Shown here piece by piece: positions 46,290 to 53,056 of a DNA stretch of 53,056 nt. Positions within the stretch are counted from its first letter, which is position 1; every line of letters starts with the position of its first letter. The translations under genes and the position numbers were made by a program. The notes below the pieces were generated by a model. That model saw only the letters and a program-made list of their open reading frames with translations. It had not been told where the DNA came from and searched no databases. Source of the stretch: Candidatus Saccharimonadota bacterium (GTDB lineage Bacteria > Patescibacteriota > Saccharimonadia > Saccharimonadales > AQU-01); contig JAHBAU020000001.1 of NCBI GenBank assembly GCA_018499905.2, forward strand, positions 1-53,056, read 5' to 3'.

Positions 46290-46356
46290 GTGATGTTCAT
46301 CACATGACGCTATATATAATTATAGTATTGACCTAGTTTATAGAAAGGCGTAGAAT
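46290..46356 (+). promoter_or_regulatory. Promoter and palindrome upstream of the carbonic-anhydrase-like pair
   Basis: TTGACC (46328-46333), exactly 17 nt, TAGAAT (46351-46356): a strong sigma-70-type promoter, giving a leader of roughly 50 nt. Upstream, GTGATG-TT-CATCAC (46290-46303) is a perfect palindrome containing TGAT-N4-ATCA, the same core as in front of the atp operon. Confidence 0.65.
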
Positions 46357-46415
46357 CTGCTACGGTCATATCTGGCCCATAAGATTATGAAGTAGTAGGC
46401 ATAAGCAAGATATCT

Positions 46416-47663
46416 ATGACAATTGAATCAGACAGACAAGCACATGCTACACCAGCGGAGGTGCCCCTAAATCCCGGTGATTTTGATATGGGTACTTCAG
46501 GGCCGGCACTTCACAGTACTGTTGATATTGTCGTGCCATCTGGCAGAAGTAGTACCGTAGCTGCTGCTTTGATGAAAGGATTAGAAGTCTATAGCAACGT
46601 TTCTGGTGGCTTGGTAACCGCCGATCCAACACGAGCAGAAGAAATTCTAGGTGTTTATGAAAATCTTGGCTTAATTGGGCAGACAGACACCGCCTACCCA
46701 GTGGGTGTTAATGTAAGCCAGCGTCTTGCACAGCACACAACATGGCCTGGCACTATTAGCCTTGATGCCAGGATAGCAGCTGGGGAGCTTTCACACGAAG
46801 ATGTTGTTGCACGAGTTGAACTCATGTCGCGGCTCTATGTCCCCGCATCTGAAGGCGCCCCTATACGTTGTCCTGACCCTAGATTCCTCAAAAATTTTAA
46901 TGGTTTTGATTTTGCGCATGTGATGCGACCGATTGGGCCTCAGGTTATAGCGGGAACTCTGGGTGCGGCCATCGCCCGTCGACTAGGTGAAGGAGCAGAA
47001 AACTGGGATAATATTACACTTCGTGACGATGTTGAAGAGTTGTCTGATATTGAAGAGAGGACGGGTTATAAACCCGGCGACCACATTCATGAGGATGCAA
47101 AAGCGGGTGAAATGGGGTGTAAAGGTGTAGACAGCGCGCGGCAGAATCTAGCTAACCTTCACGACGTAGCACTATCTGAAGACCTGAATAGCTTAACAAG
47201 GTCGATTATTGGACAAAGCGGTTATCATGGCAGAACCATGAGTTTGCTGAGAGGACACGCGATAGAAATGTCAGCTCATGCCGATACCTATTTAACAGAT
47301 CAAGCAGCTTTGGTTGAACAGCTTAAGGGTCGGTATGACAATAGCCTCGAGGTTTTGGCCGGCCCTAATAATGCTGCCATTGTAGCGATTAACTATGTTC
47401 CTCGGACAACGTTTCATCGCGATTTATATAATTACATGACCGGTAATGATATGCAGGTTGTAAATTATGACTACTGGAGATCGATCGGTGTGGCGACTGA
47501 CCTAGCAACTAATAGATCCGGCCAGGTTGATGGTGAAGCACGACGTAGCTTTTTGCACGCTCGCGTAGCATATACAGTTGGCACACTGATGAGCATGATT
47601 GATGGGTCACAATTTGCTGTTGAACGAGTCCCAAATGACTTCCATACTGCACGTAGTTTATAG
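46416..47663 (+). CDS. Carbonic-anhydrase-like metal-site protein A, 415 aa
   Basis: No confident family. Cys152-x-Asp154-x-Arg156 (RCPDPR), His223/His225 (GDHIHEDA) and Cys235 (GEMGCKGVD) resemble the zinc ligands and Asp-Arg dyad of beta or zeta (cadmium) carbonic anhydrases. The His225 to Cys235 spacing of 10 is closer to zeta than to beta enzymes (3). The C-terminal half (VVAINYVPRTTFHRD..YDYWRSI..ARVAYTVGTLMSMIDGSQ) matches the next gene. N-terminal about 110 aa are extra. Could instead be a non-enzymatic metal protein. No ribosome binding site is evident. Confidence 0.55.
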   Translation: MTIESDRQAHATPAEVPLNPGDFDMGTSGPALHSTVDIVVPSGRSSTVAAALMKGLEVYSNVSGGLVTADPTRAEEILGVYENLGLIGQTDTAYPVGVNVSQRLAQHTTWPGTISLDARIAAGELSHEDVVARVELMSRLYVPASEGAPIRCPDPRFLKNFNGFDFAHVMRPIGPQVIAGTLGAAIARRLGEGAENWDNITLRDDVEELSDIEERTGYKPGDHIHEDAKAGEMGCKGVDSARQNLANLHDVALSEDLNSLTRSIIGQSGYHGRTMSLLRGHAIEMSAHADTYLTDQAALVEQLKGRYDNSLEVLAGPNNAAIVAINYVPRTTFHRDLYNYMTGNDMQVVNYDYWRSIGVATDLATNRSGQVDGEARRSFLHARVAYTVGTLMSMIDGSQFAVERVPNDFHTARSL

Positions 47664-47675
47664 CGAAAAAAATCT

Positions 47676-48620
47676 ATGCCTAAAGTAACTAAATCTACCA
47701 AGTCAACCAAAATCGATCACGCAACAGTAATTGATTATGGAACTTTAAGTGACATTACCTGGCCAGGTTCAGTGTCTGCAAGGAATATGATTGCCTCTGG
47801 TAAGATTAACGATATAACAATTAGTCACGCGATACAGGCTTTGAATGAGTTTTACGTCTTGGTTAGTCCCGCAGCAAGAACCCGGTGTATTGATGGTCGC
47901 CACGATCCAGAGTTAGACGAGAAAGTATTAGGAGCGCAAGTTCCAGGTGGCGCACCTGGCGCTGCCCTTGCCTACCGTTTAGGGGTTGATAAAGACGATC
48001 TTACGAGAGGAACATTTGTCGTTGATGCAGAAGAAATGATTGCCCGCTATTTGCGTCTGGGATTTGCGCCCGGTGGGCATCGTGACGATCATAGTGCTGG
48101 GAAGACAGCTGTTGGTTGTGGAGCGATCGACGGTATGGACGTCATTTTGGCGACGATGATGCGTCCGGACTTAGTTGACGATCACAAAAGAGTTGTCAAA
48201 GAGCTACTTGGGCCTTTATTCAATAGAGATAACTACTTGCGAAATATGGGTGCTGCCGCTGTCCTAAACGGCCGTTCCGCAGACTATTTCCGTGGACGCG
48301 AAACGATTATTGATATTTTGGAAAAGCGCGTCAAAAACAGTATTGCTACTTTAAAAGGTGAACATCAAGAAGCTGTGGTTGTTGTGAACTTTGTACCAGG
48401 TACTACTTTGGCATCTAACAGGTTTTCTGAAACTTTTGGTCTCCAAGCATTTGGCTATGACCTATGGCGTTCAATGCAGATGGCTGAGAAGATTATGCCA
48501 CGTTCAGATCAGGCTGAGGACAGAGAGCGGTTTATTATGGCTCGAGTTATGAGTACCGTAGCGACGCTTATGGCATTGACTGATGGTTCCCAGCGACTCG
48601 TACTACGAATGCCAGTCTAG
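47676..48620 (+). CDS. Carbonic-anhydrase-like metal-site protein B, 314 aa, paralogue of A
   Basis: Cys71-x-Asp73-x-Arg75 (RCIDGR), GGAPGAALAYRLG, His135/His139 (GGHRDDHS) and Cys148 (VGCGAID) repeat the pattern of the upstream protein; the GCGAID end is very like the beta-class H..CGA. The C-terminal half (VVVNFVPGTTL..YDLWRSM..ARVMSTVATLMALTDGSQ) is clearly homologous to protein A. Twelve nt separate the genes, so they arose by tandem duplication and are co-transcribed. If enzymatic, it would interconvert CO2 and bicarbonate. Confidence 0.55.
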   Translation: MPKVTKSTKSTKIDHATVIDYGTLSDITWPGSVSARNMIASGKINDITISHAIQALNEFYVLVSPAARTRCIDGRHDPELDEKVLGAQVPGGAPGAALAYRLGVDKDDLTRGTFVVDAEEMIARYLRLGFAPGGHRDDHSAGKTAVGCGAIDGMDVILATMMRPDLVDDHKRVVKELLGPLFNRDNYLRNMGAAAVLNGRSADYFRGRETIIDILEKRVKNSIATLKGEHQEAVVVVNFVPGTTLASNRFSETFGLQAFGYDLWRSMQMAEKIMPRSDQAEDRERFIMARVMSTVATLMALTDGSQRLVLRMPV

Positions 48621-48637
48621 CTACTTCGGTCACGAAT

Positions 48638-48666
48638 TTGCATTACTGGGGGAATACCAGTATTAT
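48638..48666 (+). promoter_or_regulatory. Aquaporin promoter with internal inverted repeat
   Basis: TTGCAT (48638-48643), 17-nt spacer, TATTAT (48661-48666). The spacer begins with TACTGG and CCAGTA (48644-48649 / 48657-48662) forms its mirror, so an operator may sit between -35 and -10. Confidence 0.55.
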
Positions 48667-48697
48667 GCTCGTATTAAGCTCTAATAGGAGGGATTCT

Positions 48698-49426
48698 ATG
48701 TTCTCAAGAAAAAATATTGCCATGGTGGTGGCGGAGTTTTTGGGTGCCGCAACACTCGTGGCAGCCGTCTACACCATTATGGCCCGGACGTCTTTTCCGC
48801 TGTTTTCAGCGATGGCAGCTGGTGGCGTCGTAGCTCTATTCACGCTTGGGGTTGGCCGAGCATCCGGTGCGCATCTTAATCCAGCCATAACATTTGGCCT
48901 TTGGTCGGTCCGCCGGGTCCAAACCGCCCGTGCATTGGTGATGATTGCTGCTCAGTTTGCTGGTGGTGCCGCTGCTTGGGCTTTGCTCAAGTACTTCCTT
49001 GGCCATTCTCTGACCAGCATTGCTGGCACAGAATTTGAATGGAAGGTGTTTGTTGCTGAAGCCGTTGGTACAGGCATCTTTGCCTTTGGTTTTGCTTCGG
49101 CTGTCATGCAGCGCTTCGATGAGGCAAAACTTGCTGCAGGCATTGGTCTATCACTATTCATTGGTGTTTTGGTCGCTTCACTCGCGTCCAATGGTGTCTT
49201 GAACCCAGCAGTCGCTGTTGGTATTCAGTCATGGAGCTGGGCATATGCTGCCGCTCCGTTTGCCGGTGCACTTGTTGGTATGAATGTCTATAGCATGTTG
49301 TTTGCTGATGCATCTGCCTTAAGTGCTAGCGCATCGGTAGCTAGCTCTGTAACCCGGTCTAGCAAGAAATCTGCTGCCAAAGCAGCTCCCAAGCGTAAGA
49401 CAACCGCTACACGCCGCAAGAAGTAA
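48698..49426 (+). CDS. Aquaporin/MIP-family channel with Lys/Ala tail
   Basis: 242 aa, six membrane helices and two NPA loops: GAHLNPAITFG (NPA 61-63) and NGVLNPAVAVG (NPA 169-171). The arginine that normally follows the second NPA and forms the selectivity filter is Val172 here, so the pore is probably wider or of altered specificity. Residues about 205-242 form a Ser/Ala/Lys/Arg tail (KKSAAKAAPKRKTTATRRKK). ATG 48698 is chosen for its AGGAGG ribosome binding site. Confidence 0.9.
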   Translation: MFSRKNIAMVVAEFLGAATLVAAVYTIMARTSFPLFSAMAAGGVVALFTLGVGRASGAHLNPAITFGLWSVRRVQTARALVMIAAQFAGGAAAWALLKYFLGHSLTSIAGTEFEWKVFVAEAVGTGIFAFGFASAVMQRFDEAKLAAGIGLSLFIGVLVASLASNGVLNPAVAVGIQSWSWAYAAAPFAGALVGMNVYSMLFADASALSASASVASSVTRSSKKSAAKAAPKRKTTATRRKK

Positions 49427-49443
49427 ATAAAAAATAGATAATA

Positions 49444-49478
49444 AGCTCCGGTCACATAAAGATCGGAGCTTTTTATTT
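49444..49478. terminator. Bidirectional intrinsic terminator
   Basis: A 10-bp stem AGCTCCGGTC/GATCGGAGCT with an ACATAAA loop is followed by TTTTTATTT on the plus strand and by an A-rich flank (T-rich on the minus strand). It serves the convergent aquaporin and helicase genes; the helicase stop codon lies in the T-run. Confidence 0.85.
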
Positions 49479-52400
49479 GCCTGAGTAAGTTTCAATAAGA
49501 TAATTTTCGAACTCAACAATCCCGCTTAAATCCGGTGAGTAAGATTCGGTTTCGGGCAGTATTAAGTTACTGATACAGTGCCACACGGCTTGAATAAGTT
49601 TTACAATTCGTTCAAGTTCGTCCGGTTCAAACTCAACCCATAATGTTTCTGTCAAAGTATCTGAACCGCTTTCGGTTTCGACAAACTCCAGTCCGCCACG
49701 ATTAGTCGTGTAACGCTTGCCAAACGATGACGATTCATCAACCAATAGTTTATAAAAGTACAGCTGTTGACGATAGCGATGCAGCTTACGTCGCTCAAAC
49801 TCGTCTGCACCTTGCCAATTGCGTGACGGCTTGCCAGTTTTGTAGTCGATAAGTTCCAGTTGATTGCCTTCTAGCCGGTGGATTGCATCAATTTTGCCAC
49901 TTAACTTAGCCACACCAATGACAACACCCTCTTTAATAAAGTTTCGCTCTGCAATGATATCGCTTGCCAGCAGTGACCCACGCGCTTCAATATAGGTTTT
50001 CAGCGCTAGCTTACCGCGACTTTTAAAGCGCGTAAAATCATCGTCTCGCAGATGCTTGCAGGCTAGTATGTCTTCAAAATAATCGACGATGCGCTTATGG
50101 GTTGGTAACGTAGCTTGGCTTTTTGCGTTACTAGTGACCATTTTAAGTGTCTGGTGGATGGCATCACCATAAGCTGCCGAAGGTGACATCGCTTCAGGGA
50201 ATCTAAGCAAATTGTGTTGCAAAAAGTATTCCGGCCCGGCGTCAATAAAATTCAAGAAATTGTTTAAATGAGTCGCGCTTAAACGGTAATTTTCTAGGAT
50301 CGGCCCAAATAGGGTGTGCTTATCAGCAATAATTTGACGGAAGCGATACGCCCAAGATGTCGATAGTAATCTGACTGCTTCCCCGCCGACCTGGCGTTCG
50401 ATAAACTGTGGTTGTAGGGCTTGGTGTACTGACTGACTTTCATGATTGTTGCCACCGATAAAACTTAAGCCGACAGATAATTTGTCGTCAATATTATGGC
50501 TGTAGCTCACAATATGTAGCGTGTGCTTGGCGCGCGTCAAAGCCACAAAGAAGAGGCGTAGCTTGTCTGCTTCACTATCTCCCGCTGGTTTTACCGGAAC
50601 ATTGCGTGGCAAACGGATTCTATCTACATACTCACGAGCACCAATACCCCACACTTCATCTTGTGAATTGATGACAAAAACAATCTCAAACTCTAGTCCT
50701 TTGGCTTTATAAGCGGTCATCAGCTGAACCGCCCGGACCGCCTGCACATGGGGATTGGTGCTTAAGATATTGGCGCCTGCTTGTCGATGCAAGTTAGCAA
50801 ATTCTAACAAGTCTTTTACGTGCAAGGTTTTTTCTGGCTGCCAAGATCTGAGCCGTTGGCGCAATACCGTTAGTTGACCTAAATGTGAAAGATATTTTTC
50901 GGTGTCTGCATCACGTGCTTCGGCAGAAAAGTGAAAGCTGTTAAATGGCGATACAAATGGACCATCGTCACTATTGTTGGGTTTAGCTGTCGGTCTGCCG
51001 CCGCCGAGTTCGTCAAGAATGTATTCCAGCGGCTCTATCGCCGCCTGCTGGCTCAAAGCAAGCAGCCATTCAGCGATACGACGCAGCGGCTTGTACGATG
51101 CTTCGAGCAGTGCCGGTAGCCAATGACTGTGTTGCTCGTAGCAGTGAACGCTAAAGGTAACAAGTTCTTTGGTCGAAAGTCCCCAGAATTCGTAACTGAG
51201 CACCTCACTTAGTAATACATCACTGTCTTGATAACGATTATCGGCAATGGCTTGTACGGTTTCGGCCATGGCAAGCAGCTGCTTCACGAGTGGTGCGTCT
51301 AAGATATCTTCGCGGCGCTCATAGGCAATTGGCAGCGCGTTCTCTGCCAAATACGGCACGATTCGCTCCAGATATCGATGCCGCGGCGCGATAACGGCAA
51401 TCTCTTCTGGTGCTACACCAGCGTCTATATACTCCTTTATTTTGTCGGCGACCCATTGGTAATGTGCGAGCTCACTAGCTAATACATCGTGCTCAACTAC
51501 GTCTTGTTCGTGGACAGCGTGCGCTGCTAGTACAAGCTGTTCATGCGATAACAGCCCATAATCATCGGGATTTTGTTTTATCACCTCGTAGCTAGCTTCT
51601 AGAATGGTCTTGGCTGAGCGGTAATTATCAGTAAGATTCACGACTTTGACGTCTTGATAGCGCCTGGTGAATTGCTGAAAACTTGTATTAAAAGCACCCT
51701 GGAATGCATAAATTGCTTGATTGGGGTCGCCAACCACCATGATGTTTGGTTTTTTCTCATTGGGCGCAGCATCACCTAGAGCCCACAGTATTCTCAGTTG
51801 CGCTTGATTAGTATCTTGGAACTCATCAACCAAAACATACTGGTAACGTTCGCTGATCGTCAGTGCCAGTTCGGGATATTTCTCGAGAGCTACCACAACC
51901 TCTAGTAACATGTCGTCAAAATCATACAAGCCATCATGTGCCATCACTTGTTGCAATTCTTCATAAACCCCCTGCACTGCCTGAAGTTTGGGTAATTGTC
52001 GCCAATCTTTAAAGACCTGTCGGCCGGTGGAGTCTTTTTCCAGCCAGCGCCGCCGCCAAGCTGTGATAGCCGGCGCATACCTTCCAACAGGATCGGTTGC
52101 TTCTATGGCTTCGGTAAGCTCTCGGGCGCTTAGTTCTGCATAAGCCAGCAACCCGCCCGGCAATGCCGACGTAGGTGCTTTAGATAAGGCAACAACAGCA
52201 GTCGCATACGTGTCGAGCTGCTTGGCAGAAGGTGTTACTGCAAAGGTGTCGGCTATGATATCGGCGGTATGGGGAAAGAAGGTTTCATTCTGGCTTCAGA
52301 TTGTTGCGAATTTAGCGGCTGCGATACCTGCCTGCTTCAACCAGCCAATAGTGCGCCTGGCGTCCTTCAAAAAAAGATACTCATCACCAAGCTTCGTACC

Positions 52401-52811
52401 GAGTGGATTGCTATAGGGCAGTTTGTCAAAAATACGTCGTAAAAGCTGAAACTGGCCGAGTTCATCAATCGGACGCAGTAGCGGCCGTTCAATAAAGTAA
52501 TCTGGATAATTATTGATAATTCTATCTGCAAAGCTATGGAAAGTATGTATAGCCACGTGATATGCCGGCCGACCGACGATACTGACCAGTCTGTCTTGCA
52601 TGTTGCGAGCCGCGCTGTCGGTGAACGTTAGGCAAAGAATCTGGTCGGGTGTGGTGTTCGGCTGCTGCAATATAGCAGCAACGCGCATGCTTAACAGCTG
52701 TGTCTTGCCAGTGCCGGGCCCGGCAATCACCACCAACGGCCCTTCAGTCGTATCGACTGCTAAGCGCTGATTTGCATTCAGGTTATGATAATTTGTGGCA
52801 TAGTCCCGCAT
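49473..52811 (-). pseudogene. UvrD/AddA-like helicase with RecB-type nuclease, broken by an in-frame TGA
   Basis: Two ORFs in the same frame: 52811-52296 (171 aa) with the ATP-binding site GPGTGKTQLL, LTFTDSAARNM and HTFHSFADRI; and 52163-49473 (896 aa) with LVDEFQDTN, GDPNQAIYAFQGA, TDNYRSAKTIL, MTAYKAKGLEFEIVFV, FFVALTRAKHTL, and a C-terminal PD-(D/E)XK nuclease (GKIDAIHRL..ELIDYKTGK). The single stop at 52296-52298 (ATC TGA AGC) divides them; the codons after it (QNETFFPHTADIIADTF) are open and protein-like. TGA is a normal stop elsewhere here. It would be about 1112 aa if intact and would act in recombination and repair. Mutation or sequencing error cannot be told apart. Confidence 0.8.
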
Positions 52812-52844
52812 AGTGCTTGCTTCTATTATCGCACTTTTAAGGGA

Positions 52845-53056
52845 TTATGGCGTTACTTGCGGTGCTTTACAGACGGTACAGGTTTCTTCAAACTCATCGA
52901 GTTTAGTCCAGGTCATTATAGCTCTAGGCCAGCCCATAACATCAGAGTAGCCAATCAGGTCAGCTAACCCTCGCAAAATCCCGGCAATCGGCCCGCTAAA
53001 AGCTTTGCCGCGCCATTCCACCACCGCGTCACGGTTACCCAGTGGCACTGCATAGA
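52845..53056 (-). CDS. C-terminal fragment of an unidentified protein
   Basis: The frame is open through the window edge (YAVPLGNRDAVVEWRGKAFSGPIAGILRGLADLIGYSDV...) and ends in ETCTVCKAPQVTP with a CxxC pair. The N-terminus lies outside the window and I do not recognise the family. Confidence 0.5.
   Translation of the reverse strand, partial: YAVPLGNRDAVVEWRGKAFSGPIAGILRGLADLIGYSDVMGWPRAIMTWTKLDEFEETCTVCKAPQVTP

Noticed and set aside
52296-52298. Alternative genetic code with TGA as glycine (as in Absconditabacteria and Gracilibacteria)
   Set aside because: Several intact genes end in TGA (Gfo/Idh oxidoreductase, ABC ATPase, atpG) and no other gene is interrupted by TGA.

Overview
This 53-kb window looks like a chromosomal segment of a Candidate Phyla Radiation (Patescibacteria) bacterium, most likely a Candidatus Saccharibacteria (TM7) relative. 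That is an inference. It rests on a phosphoketolase plus acetate kinase fermentation pair, a complete F-type ATP synthase operon, very short spacers, few biosynthetic genes, many unrecognised proteins, and a standard genetic code (TGA ends several intact genes).

Layout. 1-3.5 kb: phosphoketolase (3' end cut by the window edge) and acetate kinase on the minus strand. 3.6-16 kb: small, mostly single-gene units: an unknown protein, a strongly folded RNA-like element in front of a DEAD-box helicase, zinc-ribbon and small membrane proteins, YdeI/DUF1905, HEAT, leucine-rich-repeat, MutS-like, DUF1697, methyltransferase, Gfo/Idh oxidoreductase, Nudix and thymidylate-kinase-like proteins. 15.8-16.4 kb: a minus-strand tRNA split by a 540-nt group I intron whose HNH endonuclease gene is frameshifted. 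16.5-18.3 kb: a 575-aa protein with a WhiB-like four-cysteine domain at its C-terminus. 18.4-26.6 kb: a 2056-aa surface protein (14 propeller-like repeats nested in a LamG domain, then Ig/FN3 modules) with a MacB-type ABC ATPase and permease. 26.6-33.6 kb: SmpB, an alpha/beta-hydrolase-like protein, a membrane glycosidase, four glycan genes (two GT2, GtrA, GT4), a VOC protein and a secreted nuclease. 33.7-37.2 kb: a minus-strand block with two unknown proteins, a P-loop kinase, a CobO-like adenosyltransferase and glutaredoxin. 37.2-45.8 kb: the ATP synthase operon I/Z-B-E-F-H-A-x-G-y-z-D-w-C, with four unrecognised ORFs (x, y, z, w) between core subunit genes. 46.4-48.6 kb: two tandem paralogues with a carbonic-anhydrase-like Cys-Asp-Arg / His / Cys motif. 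48.7-49.4 kb: an aquaporin lacking the selectivity-filter arginine. 49.5-52.8 kb: a UvrD-like helicase-nuclease broken by one in-frame TGA. The last bases hold the C-terminus of an unidentified protein.

How it fits together. Phosphoketolase and acetate kinase make acetate and ATP from sugar phosphates. The ATP synthase, probably proton-coupled from its c-subunit, exchanges ATP with the membrane potential. The giant adhesin-like protein, ABC exporter and glycan cluster build the cell surface, as expected of an epibiont. Many first-in-unit genes have an (often extended) -10 box only 6-9 nt before the start codon, so they are probably transcribed as leaderless mRNAs, while genes inside operons more often have AGGAG-type ribosome binding sites. 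This pattern decided several start codons below. All calls come from reading the sequence and translations by eye; no database search was run.
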